A stretch of DNA of 64,000 bases from the NCBI RefSeq assembly GCF_001005085.2, contig NZ_LBMU02000040.1, forward strand, positions 62,001-126,000, in the 5' to 3' direction. The DNA is from Streptomyces humi (lineage in GTDB: Bacteria; Actinomycetota; Actinomycetes; Streptomycetales; Streptomycetaceae). Positions 8,317 through 20,321 of this stretch are shown in pieces. Each line of letters starts with the position of its first letter. The stretch's first letter is position 1. A program made the translations under genes and the position numbers. Below the pieces are notes generated by a model, which was not told where the DNA came from, made no database searches, and was given only the letters and a program-made list of their open reading frames with translations.

Positions 8317-9438
8317 ATGCACGTCACGCATCTGTCGCTGGCCGACTTCCGCTCCTACGCCCGGGTCGAGGTCCCGCTCGACCCGGGCGTCACCGCCTTC
8401 GTCGGCCCCAACGGCCAGGGCAAGACCAACCTGGTCGAGGCCGTCGGATATCTCGCCACCCTCGGCAGTCACCGGGTGGCCACCGACGCCCCCCTGATCC
8501 GCATGGGTGCCGAGCGCGCGATCATCCGGGCGCAGGTCAGGCAGGGCGACCGGCAGCAGCTGGTCGAACTGGAGCTGAACCCGGGCAAGTCCAACCGCGC
8601 CCGCATCAACAGGTCCTCGCAGGTCAAGCCCCGGGACGTGCTGGGCATCGTGAGGACCGTGCTGTTCGCGCCCGAGGACCTCGCGCTGGTCAAGGGCGAC
8701 CCCGGCGAGCGCCGCCGTTTCCTCGACGAGCTGATCACGGCCCGCTCCCCGCGAATGGCCGGGGTGCGGTCGGACTACGAGCGGGTCCTCAAGCAGCGGA
8801 ACACCCTGCTGAAGTCGGCGGCGCTGGCCCGGCGGCACGGCGGGCGTTCCATGGACCTGTCCACGCTCGACGTGTGGGACCAGCATCTCGCGCGGGCCGG
8901 CGCCGAGCTGCTGGCGCAGCGGCTGGACCTGATCGCGGCGATCCAGCCGCTCGCCGACAAGGCGTACGAGCAGCTGGCGCCCGGGGGCGGCCCGGTGGCG
9001 CTGGAGTACAAGCCGTCGGCGCCCGGTGAGGCGCACGCGCGCGAGGACCTGTACGCCCAGCTGATGGCGGCCCTCGCGGACGCCCGCAAGCAGGAGATCG
9101 AGCGGGGGGTGACCCTGGTCGGTCCGCACCGCGACGACCTGGTCCTCAAGCTGGGGCAGCTGCCCGCGAAGGGCTACGCCTCGCACGGTGAGTCCTGGTC
9201 GTACGCGCTGGCGCTGCGCCTCGCGTCGTACGACCTGCTGCGCGCCGAGGGCAACGAGCCGGTGCTGGTGCTCGACGACGTGTTCGCCGAGCTGGACGCC
9301 AGGCGCCGGGAGCGGCTGGCCGAGCTGGTCGCGCCCGGCGAGCAGGTGCTGGTGACGGCCGCGGTGGACGACGACGTGCCGCACCTGCTCTCCGGTGCGC
9401 GGTACTCGGTGGCCGACGGGACGGTGGAGCGGGTATGA
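8317..9438 (+). CDS. recF: DNA replication and repair protein RecF
   Basis: SMC-like ATPase that loads RecA at gaps in the RecFOR pathway. The 373-aa protein has Walker A GPNGQGKTN (about residues 29-37), an ABC-type signature region, and the Walker B/D-loop VLVLDDVFAELD near 313. Length is standard. The downstream DciA-like gene starts inside its stop (ATGA), so the two are translationally coupled. Confidence 0.96.
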   Translation: MHVTHLSLADFRSYARVEVPLDPGVTAFVGPNGQGKTNLVEAVGYLATLGSHRVATDAPLIRMGAERAIIRAQVRQGDRQQLVELELNPGKSNRARINRSSQVKPRDVLGIVRTVLFAPEDLALVKGDPGERRRFLDELITARSPRMAGVRSDYERVLKQRNTLLKSAALARRHGGRSMDLSTLDVWDQHLARAGAELLAQRLDLIAAIQPLADKAYEQLAPGGGPVALEYKPSAPGEAHAREDLYAQLMAALADARKQEIERGVTLVGPHRDDLVLKLGQLPAKGYASHGESWSYALALRLASYDLLRAEGNEPVLVLDDVFAELDARRRERLAELVAPGEQVLVTAAVDDDVPHLLSGARYSVADGTVERV

Positions 9439-9968
9439 GCACCGACGGGCCCGCTTCCGGAGACCGGCAGGAGCCGTCCGGCGTCGACCTGGCGCGGGTG
9501 GCGCTCAGGGCGGCGAAGGAGGCGGCACGCGCGCGTGGCGACGCGGCGCAGCAGAAGAAGCAGGCGCGGCGCGGTGGTCTGCGCTCCGGCGCGCGCGCCG
9601 ACGGCCGTGACCCCATGGCGCTCGGATCCGCCATCAACCGGTTGATCACCGAGCGGGGCTGGGAGACGCCGGCGGCGGTCGGCGGTGTGATGGGCCGCTG
9701 GCCGGAGATCGTCGGTGAGGACCTGGCCAAGCACTGTGTGCCCCAGCGGTACGACGAGGACGAGCGCGTGCTGGTGGTGCAGTGCGACTCGACGGCCTGG
9801 GCGACCCAGCTGCGTCATCTCGCGCCCGCGTTGGTCGCACGGTTGAACGAGGATCTGGGGCACGGCACGGTCCGCCTGATCAAGGTGCTGAACCCGGGTG
9901 GTCCGGTGCGCCGCTACGGCCCGCTGCGGGCCCCCGGGAGCACCGGGCCCGGCGATACCTACGGGTGA
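9435..9968 (+). CDS. DciA-family (DUF721) protein
   Basis: 177-aa protein. Residues 1-60 are a charged Ala/Arg-rich, probably disordered N-terminus. Residues 62-165 are the DUF721 domain (ALGSAINRLITERGW, VGGVMGRWPEIVGEDLAKHC, LVVQCDSTAWATQLRHL). DUF721 proteins include DciA, the widespread replicative-helicase operator/loader, and the M. tuberculosis protein at this same position (Rv0004) belongs to the family. A role in loading DnaB at oriC is therefore likely, though not shown by the sequence itself. It overlaps recF by 4 bp. Confidence 0.88.
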   Translation: MSTDGPASGDRQEPSGVDLARVALRAAKEAARARGDAAQQKKQARRGGLRSGARADGRDPMALGSAINRLITERGWETPAAVGGVMGRWPEIVGEDLAKHCVPQRYDEDERVLVVQCDSTAWATQLRHLAPALVARLNEDLGHGTVRLIKVLNPGGPVRRYGPLRAPGSTGPGDTYG

Positions 9969-10388
9969 CTTGCGTCACGCCCACAGCCGGGTGCGGTGCC
10001 GTCGTACGGCCCTCCCGGCCGATGGTCGTACAACCGCACGCGGTTGCGAATCGCGACCTGACCCCGGAGTAGTCAAGGGTTGACAGCCGGAAGCGCTGGG
10101 TGCCTCCGTGAGCCCCTTGGAGCCCCCATCCGTATATCGGGAGTCGGTGGAGGCGGGTTCAGGGCGGCACATGCGGACTCAGGTACCGGCAAACCCCCAT
10201 CACTGTCGGCGCTACCGGTAGACTGGGAGACAATCCCGCCCCGAACCTGGGGACCGTCCGGGAAAAGCTGAGCAACGCTGATCAAGGCTTACCAACGCAA
10301 CATGCCGCAGCCGCTCCGGCAGCCCTCCCCCAAGGGGGTATCCCCAGGAGCCCGGCTCGTGCTGTGCCAGTGCCAGAAAGGGCGCTTC
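9969..10388 (+). promoter_or_regulatory. gyrB leader / promoter region
   Basis: 420-bp spacer before gyrB. TTGACA at 10080-10085 and TAGACT at 10219-10224 look like a -35 and a -10 hexamer but belong to different spacings, so no complete promoter can be assigned. An alternative in-frame ATG for gyrB exists at 10302, but the conserved protein start and a AAAGGG site at 10377-10382 favour GTG 10389. No other gene is seen here. Confidence 0.4.
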
Positions 10389-12428
10389 GTGGCCGATTCC
10401 GGCAACCCCAACGAGAACATCCCGTCCACCGACGCCGGCGCCAACGGTGAGGTCACCGCCTCCTACGACGCCAGCGCCATCACCGTCCTCGAAGGGCTGG
10501 ACGCGGTCCGCAAGCGACCCGGTATGTACATCGGCTCCACCGGCGAGCGCGGTCTGCACCACCTCGTCTACGAGGTCGTGGACAACTCCGTCGACGAGGC
10601 TCTGGCGGGCCACGCGGACACCATCGACGTGACGATCCTGGCCGACGGCGGCGTGCGCGTCGTCGACAACGGCCGTGGCATCCCGGTCGGCATCGTGGCG
10701 TCCGAGGGCAAGCCGGCCGTCGAGGTCGTGCTGACCGTGCTGCACGCGGGCGGCAAGTTCGGCGGCGGCGGCTATGCGGTCTCCGGTGGTCTGCACGGCG
10801 TCGGTGTCTCCGTCGTGAACGCCCTGTCGTCCCGGGTCTCGGTCGAGATCCGCACGGACGGCCACCGCTGGACGCAGGACTACAAGCTGGGCGTCCCGAC
10901 GGCTCCGCTGGCGCAGCACGAGGAGACCGGCGAGACCGGCACCTCGGTCACGTTCTGGGCGGACCCGGACATCTTCGAGACCACCGAGTACTCCTTCGAG
11001 ACGCTGTCGCGGCGCTTCCAGGAGATGGCGTTCCTCAACAAGGGCCTGACCATCCGGCTCACCGACGAGCGTGAGTCGGCGAAGGCCGTGGCCGGCGCGG
11101 ACGAGGCCGGCGCGGACGAGAAGTCCGAGGTCAAGACGGTCACCTACCACTACGAGGGCGGCATCGTCGACTTCGTGAAGTACCTCAACTCCCGCAAGGG
11201 GGACGTGGTGCACCAGACGGTGATCGACCTGGAGGCCGAGGACAAGGACAAGAGCCTGTCCCTCGAGGTCGCCATGCAGTGGAACAGCGGCTACAGCGAG
11301 GGTGTGTACTCGTTCGCCAACATCATCCACACGCATGAGGGCGGTACCCACGAGGAGGGCTTCCGCGCCGCGCTGACCTCGCTGATCAACAAGTACGCGC
11401 GCGACAAGAAGCTGCTCCGTGAGAAGGACGACAACCTCACCGGTGACGACATCCGCGAGGGCCTGACCGCGATCATCTCGGTCAAGCTGAGCGAGCCGCA
11501 GTTCGAGGGTCAGACGAAGACCAAGCTGGGCAACACGGAGGCCAAGACCTTCGTGCAGAAGGCGGTCTACGAGCACCTGAACGACTGGCTGGACCGCAAC
11601 CCGGTGGAGGCCGCGGACATCGTCCGCAAGGGCATCCAGGCGGCCACCGCGCGCGTGGCGGCCCGCAAGGCGCGCGACCTGACCCGTCGCAAGGGTCTGC
11701 TGGAGAGCGCGTCGCTGCCGGGCAAGCTCTCCGACTGCCAGTCGAACGACCCCACCAAGTGCGAGATCTTCATCGTCGAGGGTGACTCCGCCGGCGGCTC
11801 GGCCAAGTCCGGCCGCAACCCGCAGTACCAGGCGATCCTCCCGATCCGGGGCAAGATCCTCAACGTCGAGAAGGCGCGGATCGACAAGATCCTTCAGAAC
11901 CAGGAGATCCAGGCGCTGATCTCCGCGTTCGGCACCGGTGTGCACGAGGACTTCGACATCTCGAAGCTCCGCTATCACAAGATCATCCTGATGGCGGACG
12001 CCGACGTCGACGGCCAGCACATCAACACCCTGCTGCTGACCTTCCTGTTCCGCTTCATGCGGCCGCTGGTCGAGGCCGGCCACGTGTTCCTGTCCCGCCC
12101 TCCGCTGTACAAGATCAAGTGGGGTCGGGACGAGGTCGAGTACGCGTACTCGGACCGCGAGCGCGACGCCCTCCTGGAGCTGGGCCGGCAGCGCGGCAAG
12201 CGGGTTCGTGAGGACTCCATCCAGCGCTTCAAGGGTCTCGGCGAGATGAACGCCGAGGAGCTGCGCGTGACCACCATGGACGTCGACCACCGCGTCCTCG
12301 GCCAGGTCACCCTCGACGACGCCGCCCAGGCCGACGACCTGTTCTCGGTCCTGATGGGCGAGGACGTCGAGGCCCGCCGCCAGTTCATCCAGCGCAACGC
12401 CAAGGACGTCCGCTTCCTCGACATCTGA
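10389..12428 (+). CDS. gyrB: DNA gyrase subunit B
   Basis: ATPase subunit of the type II topoisomerase that introduces negative supercoils. 679 aa from GTG. The GHKL ATPase domain (about 35-250) has EVVDNSVDEALAGHA, DNGRGIPVG and GGLHGVGVSVVNAL. The transducer follows. The TOPRIM domain (about 455-570) has EGDSAGGSAKSGRNP and the acidic pair in MADADVDGQH. The C-terminal QRFKGLGEMNAEEL is typical. It forms an operon-like pair with gyrA, 42 bp downstream. Confidence 0.98.
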   Translation: MADSGNPNENIPSTDAGANGEVTASYDASAITVLEGLDAVRKRPGMYIGSTGERGLHHLVYEVVDNSVDEALAGHADTIDVTILADGGVRVVDNGRGIPVGIVASEGKPAVEVVLTVLHAGGKFGGGGYAVSGGLHGVGVSVVNALSSRVSVEIRTDGHRWTQDYKLGVPTAPLAQHEETGETGTSVTFWADPDIFETTEYSFETLSRRFQEMAFLNKGLTIRLTDERESAKAVAGADEAGADEKSEVKTVTYHYEGGIVDFVKYLNSRKGDVVHQTVIDLEAEDKDKSLSLEVAMQWNSGYSEGVYSFANIIHTHEGGTHEEGFRAALTSLINKYARDKKLLREKDDNLTGDDIREGLTAIISVKLSEPQFEGQTKTKLGNTEAKTFVQKAVYEHLNDWLDRNPVEAADIVRKGIQAATARVAARKARDLTRRKGLLESASLPGKLSDCQSNDPTKCEIFIVEGDSAGGSAKSGRNPQYQAILPIRGKILNVEKARIDKILQNQEIQALISAFGTGVHEDFDISKLRYHKIILMADADVDGQHINTLLLTFLFRFMRPLVEAGHVFLSRPPLYKIKWGRDEVEYAYSDRERDALLELGRQRGKRVREDSIQRFKGLGEMNAEELRVTTMDVDHRVLGQVTLDDAAQADDLFSVLMGEDVEARRQFIQRNAKDVRFLDI

Positions 12429-12470
12429 GTCGGTCTCAGCTGACCGCACCAGGAAGGATCTTCACCAGCA

Positions 12471-15065
<2,595 letters not shown>

Positions 15066-15084
15066 GCACGAGGAGTGAGTCATC

Positions 15085-15879
15085 GTGAGCGGAGCCACGG
15101 GCGCCGGATCGGCCGGTACCTCTACGGGTACGGATGCGGACGGCGGCGGCCGTGGCTCCGCCGCGTCCGGCGGGGGCGGCGCGCCGCAGCCGCAGCCGGC
15201 GGACACGCACACCACCCAGCTGAAGGCGATCAAGGCGCCCGCGAAGGGGGCCGGTCCGGACGCTCAGGGAACCCAGGGGGGAACCGTGACCGACAGCCGA
15301 GGCCCGGGTGCACCCGGGGCGCCGGGCGCCCAGCCGGCGACCGCGCAGCCGCAGCAGGCCCCTTCCCCGCTGCCCGGGGAGCGCCGCCAGGAGCAGCCCG
15401 CCGGGCCCTACCACCCGCCGCAGGCCTACCCGGCGACGGAGGCCGCGCAGACGCCCACGGGGGCGGTACGACGGCCCCGCACCGGTGCCGGCGCGCGCAC
15501 CGCGCCGCGCACCCGCAAGGCCCGGCTGCGGGTCGCCAAGGCCGACCCGTGGTCGGTGATGAAGGTCAGCTTCCTGCTCTCCATCGCGCTGGGCATCTGC
15601 TCGATCGTGGCGGCCGCGGTGCTGTGGATGGTGCTGGACGCGATGGGCGTGTTCTCCACGGTCGGCGGCACGATCTCGGAGGCGACCGGATCCAACGAGT
15701 CGAACGGCTTCGACCTCCAGTCGTTCCTGTCCCTGCCGCACGTCCTGATGTTCACGGCGATCATCGCGGTCATCGACGTCGTCCTCGCGACGGCGCTGGC
15801 GACCCTCGGCGCGTTCATCTACAACCTCTCCGCGGGTTTCGTCGGCGGCGTCGAGCTGACCTTGGCCGAGGACGAGTAA
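15085..15879 (+). CDS. DUF3566 membrane protein
   Basis: 264-aa protein equivalent by position to M. tuberculosis Rv0007. Residues 1-150 are a disordered, Pro/Gly/Ala-rich cytoplasmic region. The DUF3566 domain follows, with two membrane helices (about 168-190 and 222-250) and a conserved LRVAKADPWSVMKVSFLLS lead-in. Its role is unknown; position after gyrA is conserved across actinobacteria. The GTG start follows an AGGAG site at 15071-15075. Confidence 0.88.
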   Translation: MSGATGAGSAGTSTGTDADGGGRGSAASGGGGAPQPQPADTHTTQLKAIKAPAKGAGPDAQGTQGGTVTDSRGPGAPGAPGAQPATAQPQQAPSPLPGERRQEQPAGPYHPPQAYPATEAAQTPTGAVRRPRTGAGARTAPRTRKARLRVAKADPWSVMKVSFLLSIALGICSIVAAAVLWMVLDAMGVFSTVGGTISEATGSNESNGFDLQSFLSLPHVLMFTAIIAVIDVVLATALATLGAFIYNLSAGFVGGVELTLAEDE

Positions 15880-15920
15880 CCGGGTTCAAACCTCTCCTGT
15901 CGGTCCCCCGACAACCGATT

Positions 15921-15949
15921 TTGGGACTGCCCCGGTCGTGCGCTAATCT
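15921..15949 (+). promoter_or_regulatory. Predicted promoter of tRNA-Ile
   Basis: TTGGGA (15921-15926) and TAATCT (15944-15949) are spaced by 17 bp, 40 bp before the mature tRNA. This is a good match to a housekeeping-sigma promoter. Confidence 0.6.
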
Positions 15950-15989
15950 TCAGGAGTCAGCGCGCGGGACACACACCGCAAAGCGCGGC

Positions 15990-16066
15990 GGGGCTATAGC
16001 TCAGTTGGTTAGAGCGCATCCCTGATAAGGATGAGGCCACAGGTTCAAATCCTGTTAGCCCCACCA
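15990..16066 (+). tRNA. ileT: tRNA-Ile (GAT)
   Basis: 77 nt including an encoded 3-prime CCA. Acceptor GGGGCTA pairs with TAGCCCC, the T-loop has GGTTCAAATCC, and the anticodon stem CATCC/GGATG encloses CTGATAA with anticodon GAT at 16024-16026. The position after gyrA and DUF3566 matches ileT of mycobacteria. Confidence 0.97.
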
Positions 16067-16073
16067 GCGAGGA

Positions 16074-16101
16074 GACCCCCGGTCCATCAGGACCGGGGGT
16101 C
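16074..16101 (+). terminator. Terminator of tRNA-Ile
   Basis: Perfect 12-bp inverted repeat (GACCCCCGGTCC / GGACCGGGGGTC) around an ATCA loop, 7 bp after the tRNA and followed by TTCT. Confidence 0.75.
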
Positions 16102-16135
16102 TTCTGCGTGTGGTCCTGGAAGGGAGGACAGGGCA

Positions 16136-16180
16136 CAAAAAACCCGACCGCTGGCGACGGGGGATGCACCAGCGATCGGG
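16136..16180 (-). terminator. Terminator of the STAND-propeller gene
   Basis: On the minus strand a 12-bp stem (CCCGATCGCTGG / CCAGCGGTCGGG, one mismatch) runs straight into TTTTTT (the A-run at 16137-16142). It lies about 110 bp beyond the stop of the minus-strand ATPase gene. Confidence 0.7.
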
Positions 16181-16286
16181 CTGTGGCCAGCGTAACAAGG
16201 TGGCCTGTGCGGTGGGAGTCAACTTCTCAGCCGTCATGAGCAGTTGTGATCGGGATCACTCAAAGACGGTCTGATATGGGGTCGGA

Positions 16287-19200
16287 TCAGTCGTCGCAGG
16301 GCGGGTCGTAGGTGAGGCGGGGGAGGTACTCGCGCCATCTGGCCGGGGTGAGCACGTTGCGGGTGGCCGAACAGATGCGGGTGACCGCCTCGTCGACGTC
16401 CAGGCTCCACAGGCGGACCGTGTCGGCGCCGCTGGAGACGCCCAGCATGTCGCTCTGCGGGCCGAAGGAGAGGAAGTTGCCGGTCTTGGCGTTGGGGCTC
16501 ATCGACTGCCCGATGGGGTGGGCGGCGGCGGGGTCGGAGACGTTCCACAGACGGACCGTGTTGTCGTTGCCGCCGCTGGCCAGGGTCCTGCCGTCCCGGC
16601 TGAAGGTCAGGGAGACCACGGCCTCGGTGTGACCGGTGAGGACCGCGCCGAGCCGCCTCGCGTGCTCCGGGTCGGAGACGTCCCAGAGCCGGACCGTGTC
16701 GTCGTCGCTGCCGCTGGCCAGGGTGTGCCCGTCGGGGCTGTAGCCCAGGGTGTTGACCGGGCCCAGGTGTCCCGTGAGGGGGCTGCCCAGGGACTTGGCC
16801 GAGGCCGGGTCGGAGACGTCCCACAGGCGGACGGTGCCGTCCGCGCTGCCGCTGGCCAGGGTCCGGCCGTCCGGGCTGAAGACGAGCGCGTTGACGTACC
16901 CGGTGTGGCCCTTGAGGGGTTCGCCGAGGCGCCTGGGCCGGGCCGGGTCGGAGATGTCCAGGAGCTGCACCGTGCGGTCGTCGTAGTCGGCGGCCACGGT
17001 GTGCCCGTCGGGGCTCAGAGCCAGTGCCTCGGCGCCTGCGTAGCGGGTGTCCAGCCGGACCGGTCTGCCGTACTGCGCGGGGTGCGCGGGGTCGGAGACG
17101 TTCCACAGCTGCACCCAGTTGACGTTGTTCTCGCCGGTCAGGATGACCAGGGTGCGGCCGTCGCGGGTGAACACCATCGAGCGCAGGTCCCGCCACCCGG
17201 TCCGGAACGGCTCCCCGAGCGCCGTGGGCCGGGCCGGGTCCGTGATGTTCCACAGCCTCATCCGGCTGTCGCCGCCCCCGGTGGCCAGGACCCGCCCGTC
17301 CGGGCTGAACGTCCCCGACTCGCCGATCATGTCCGCTCCCGGGACCGACCAGAGCCGCACCTTGCCGTCACCGCTGCCGGTGACGAGGGTGTGGCCGTCC
17401 GGGCTCCAGCCGACGGCGTACATCTCGCCGCTGCTGCCCGCGAGCGGCTCGCCCACCTGGGAGGGGAACGCCGGGTTGTCGACGTTCCACAGGCTGGCCG
17501 TGGAGTCCGCGCTGCCCGCAGCGAGCATGGAGCCGTCGGGACTGAAGGCCACCGACCAGACGGGCCCGGTGTGGCCGGTGAGCGGACCGCCGAGGGCCTT
17601 GGCGTGGGTCCGGTCGGAGACGTCCCACAGCCGTACGGTGTCGTCCTTGCTGCCGCTGGCCAGGGTCCGGCCGTCCGGGCTGAAGGCCACGGAGTGCACG
17701 GTCATGGAGTGTCCGAGCAGCGGAGCGCCGACGCGTCCGGGGTGCCGTGGGTCGGACACGTCGTAGAGCAGGATCGAGTTGTCGTCGCTGCCGGCCGCGA
17801 GCGTGTGGCCGTCCGGGCTGAACGCGATGGAGCGTACGGCCTCGGTGTGGCCGGTGAGGGTGCCCAGCGAGGCCGGCCGGCGTGGGTCGTGCACGTCCCA
17901 CAGGCGTACGGTGCGGTCCTCGTCGGCGGTGGCCAGGGTGCGGCCGTCCGGGCTGAACGCGGCCAGGTAGATGGTGCCGTCGTGGCCGGTCAGGGGGGCG
18001 GCCAGGGCAGTGGGGTGCGTCGGGTCGGAGATGTCCCACAGGCGTACGGTGCCGTCGTCTCCGGCACTGGCCAGGGTGCGGCCGTCCGGGCTGAAGACCG
18101 CGCTGGAGACCCAGCTGGTGTGGCCGCGCAGTGGCTTGCCCAGGGGTTCGGGCCGGGTCGGGTCGCTGACGTCCCACAGCCGTACCGTGCGGTCGTAGGC
18201 GGCGGTCGCCAGCAGCTTGCCGTCGGGGCTGAAGGAGGTCAGGTAGACGGCGCCGGTGTGACCGAGGAGAGGTGTGGCCAGGGGCGCGTTCACGATCGAT
18301 ATCAGGCGGTTGCCGGCGCCCTCGTCGTCCCGGCGCAGGCCGTGCGCGACCAGGTCCAGCTGGGCGGAGAGCGACGGGTCCGAGTACTGGAACCGGTCGG
18401 CCTCCGCGATGACCTGCTCGAACACCGCGTCGTCCCGCTGCTGCCGGGCGATCACCGCGGAACCCGCGGCCAGGACCGCGAGCACGACCAGCGCCGACAC
18501 CGCGGCCCGGCTGAGCCAGACCGTGCGCCGGCGCAGCCGGACCGAGGCGGCCAGGAACTCCACCGCGCTGCGGGTCAGGGAGGTGTCACCGGCCGACTTC
18601 GCCCAGGTGTGGGCCTGCTCGAGCCGTGAACCCCGGTAGAGCAGCGCGGAGTCGTGGTGTGAGTCGTCCCAGGCCCGGCCGTCCTCCTCCAGCCGCTGGC
18701 GCAGCAGGTTGCCGTTGCGGTCCTCGTCCAGCCACTCCCGTAGCCGGGGCCAGGCGTGCAGCAGGGCCTCGTGGGTGATCTCCACGGTGTCCGCGTCCAG
18801 TGTCACCAGCCGGGCCCGGACCAGGGCTTCGAGGGACTCCTCGGTCTTGTTCGGGTCGGTGGACTCGGCGGCCAGCTGGCGGCGGGTGCCGCGTCTGCGG
18901 GTGGCCTGGGTGTCCTCGCCGAGCCGCACCAGACGGAGCAGGAGCAGCCGGGCGGCGGTCCGGGCGGCCGGGTCGAGCCCGGACCAGGCGCGTTCGGCGG
19001 TCGCGGCGACGGCACCCTGGATGCCCCCGGCCGACCGGTAGCCGGCCAGGGTCAGCCGGCCGCCCTTGCGGCGCTGCCAGGTGGCGAGCAGGGCGTGGGA
19101 GAGGAGCGGCAGGACACCGGCGTCGTGGGCGCCGCGCGGGCCGTCGGCACTCACCTCACGGACGATCAGTTCGGGCAGGCCCGACTCCAGTTCCAGACCC

Positions 19201-20321
19201 ACCGCCCTGGCCGGACCGGTCACGGCCTCGCGCAGTTCGGCGGTGGTCAGCGGGCCGAGCACCATGTGCCGGTGCTGGAGCGCGTCGGCGAGCTCCGGGT
19301 AGCCGAGGCACTGCTCGTAGAAGTCGGCACGGATACCGAGGACGACCAGGGCGGGGGCCGGCCGGCCGGAGGGGGCGGGGGTGCTGGCCGAGTGCAGGAG
19401 CTGGACGAAGGTGCGCCGGTCCGCCTCGTCGGCGCAGAGGGTGAAGGTCTCCTCGAACTGGTCCACGATCAGGACCGGACGGGGCGGGGCGGCGGGCGAG
19501 GGGGATGTTTCACGTGAAACATCGCCTATCGGCTTCCGAGCCCAGTTCCTGACCGCTTCCCGGACGGCGTCCGGGTCGTCCGGGTCCGCCAGCTCGGCCA
19601 GCTGGGGTATCCGGCGGGTCAGCTCCTTCACCGGGTCCGCGCCCGGGACGAGCTGAAGGATCTCGCGGGGGCCGCTCGCGTCACCGTCCAGGGCGCCCTG
19701 CTGCAACGCGGTGACCAGGCCGGCGTTCAGCAGTGAGGACTTCCCCGCGCCCGAGGCGCCGACCAGCATGACCAGGCCGCCGGCCGTCCGTACCGAGCGG
19801 AGCTGGGCGACCAGGGCGTCGGTGCTGCGTTCCCGGCCGAAGAACCAGCGGGCGTCCTCACGACGGTAGGAGGCCAGACCGCGGTACGGGCAGACGCTGT
19901 CGACCGGCGGTGCCTCCGCCTCCTCGGCCGCTTCCGGCACGGGTGGTTCGGCGACCGGGTCGGCCAGGGCCCGCTCCCACAGCTTCTGCCAGTGGGGCAG
20001 CTCGTACAGGCCGGGAGAGACCGGCGTCGGCTGGGAGCGGCGGGCCTGCGGGATGAGGACGTGGAGTACGGCGGAGAGCGCGGCGAACTGCGCGGGGACG
20101 TTCTTCGCCCGCCGCCAGTCGCTGATCCGCTGGGCGGAGACCCGTACGGCCCGCCCCCGCTCGTCCATGCGATGCAGCCGGTCGACCGCCTCCGCGACGC
20201 GTTTGAGCGGAGGATTGCCGGCCTCCTTGTACAGCAGCGCGAGACGTTCCGCGAAGGCTGTGCGTGCCCCAGCGTCGGGACCCAAGGCGCTCCACCCCTT
20301 ACTTCCCCCGCTGCTGGACAT
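16287..20321 (-). CDS. nSTAND1-type NTPase with HTH, membrane helix and double WD40 propeller
   Basis: 1344-aa multidomain protein. Residues about 20-95 look like a helix-turn-helix/XRE-type module (VRVSAQRISDWRRAKNVPAQF). The STAND ATPase follows, with Walker A LVGASGAGKSSLLNAG (about 188) and Walker B LIVDQFEETF (about 284). One membrane helix (about 600-620, SALVVLAVLAAGSAVIA) precedes 14 WD40 repeats of the type FSPDGRTLASGSxDxTVRLWDVSD, enough for two seven-bladed propellers. The ATPase would then be cytoplasmic and the propellers outside or at the membrane. I chose ATG 20321; the frame stays open upstream to 20429. STAND-WD40 proteins are signalling or defence sensors, but the ligand here is unknown. 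A parS site lies inside the ATPase-coding part. Confidence 0.9.
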   Translation of the reverse strand: MSSSGGSKGWSALGPDAGARTAFAERLALLYKEAGNPPLKRVAEAVDRLHRMDERGRAVRVSAQRISDWRRAKNVPAQFAALSAVLHVLIPQARRSQPTPVSPGLYELPHWQKLWERALADPVAEPPVPEAAEEAEAPPVDSVCPYRGLASYRREDARWFFGRERSTDALVAQLRSVRTAGGLVMLVGASGAGKSSLLNAGLVTALQQGALDGDASGPREILQLVPGADPVKELTRRIPQLAELADPDDPDAVREAVRNWARKPIGDVSRETSPSPAAPPRPVLIVDQFEETFTLCADEADRRTFVQLLHSASTPAPSGRPAPALVVLGIRADFYEQCLGYPELADALQHRHMVLGPLTTAELREAVTGPARAVGLELESGLPELIVREVSADGPRGAHDAGVLPLLSHALLATWQRRKGGRLTLAGYRSAGGIQGAVAATAERAWSGLDPAARTAARLLLLRLVRLGEDTQATRRRGTRRQLAAESTDPNKTEESLEALVRARLVTLDADTVEITHEALLHAWPRLREWLDEDRNGNLLRQRLEEDGRAWDDSHHDSALLYRGSRLEQAHTWAKSAGDTSLTRSAVEFLAASVRLRRRTVWLSRAAVSALVVLAVLAAGSAVIARQQRDDAVFEQVIAEADRFQYSDPSLSAQLDLVAHGLRRDDEGAGNRLISIVNAPLATPLLGHTGAVYLTSFSPDGKLLATAAYDRTVRLWDVSDPTRPEPLGKPLRGHTSWVSSAVFSPDGRTLASAGDDGTVRLWDISDPTHPTALAAPLTGHDGTIYLAAFSPDGRTLATADEDRTVRLWDVHDPRRPASLGTLTGHTEAVRSIAFSPDGHTLAAGSDDNSILLYDVSDPRHPGRVGAPLLGHSMTVHSVAFSPDGRTLASGSKDDTVRLWDVSDRTHAKALGGPLTGHTGPVWSVAFSPDGSMLAAGSADSTASLWNVDNPAFPSQVGEPLAGSSGEMYAVGWSPDGHTLVTGSGDGKVRLWSVPGADMIGESGTFSPDGRVLATGGGDSRMRLWNITDPARPTALGEPFRTGWRDLRSMVFTRDGRTLVILTGENNVNWVQLWNVSDPAHPAQYGRPVRLDTRYAGAEALALSPDGHTVAADYDDRTVQLLDISDPARPRRLGEPLKGHTGYVNALVFSPDGRTLASGSADGTVRLWDVSDPASAKSLGSPLTGHLGPVNTLGYSPDGHTLASGSDDDTVRLWDVSDPEHARRLGAVLTGHTEAVVSLTFSRDGRTLASGGNDNTVRLWNVSDPAAAHPIGQSMSPNAKTGNFLSFGPQSDMLGVSSGADTVRLWSLDVDEAVTRICSATRNVLTPARWREYLPRLTYDPPCDD
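19507..19520. other. parS: parS (ParB-binding site) inside a coding sequence
   Basis: GTTTCACGTGAAAC, a perfect 14-bp palindrome identical to the consensus ParB site. The symmetry extends to 20 bp (19504-19523). It lies in the STAND ATPase gene and encodes part of the residues DVSRETS between Walker A and Walker B. Streptomyces carry about twenty parS sites clustered around oriC. Confidence 0.93.

Noticed and set aside
10302..10388. Alternative ATG start for gyrB at 10302
   Set aside because: The extra 29 residues are not part of the conserved GyrB start (MADSGNPNEN), and GTG 10389 has a clear upstream AAAGGG.
16518..18629. Long plus-strand frame (703 codons) opposite the WD40 repeats
   Set aside because: Its repeated pattern mirrors the WD40 repeats on the other strand and has no homology of its own.
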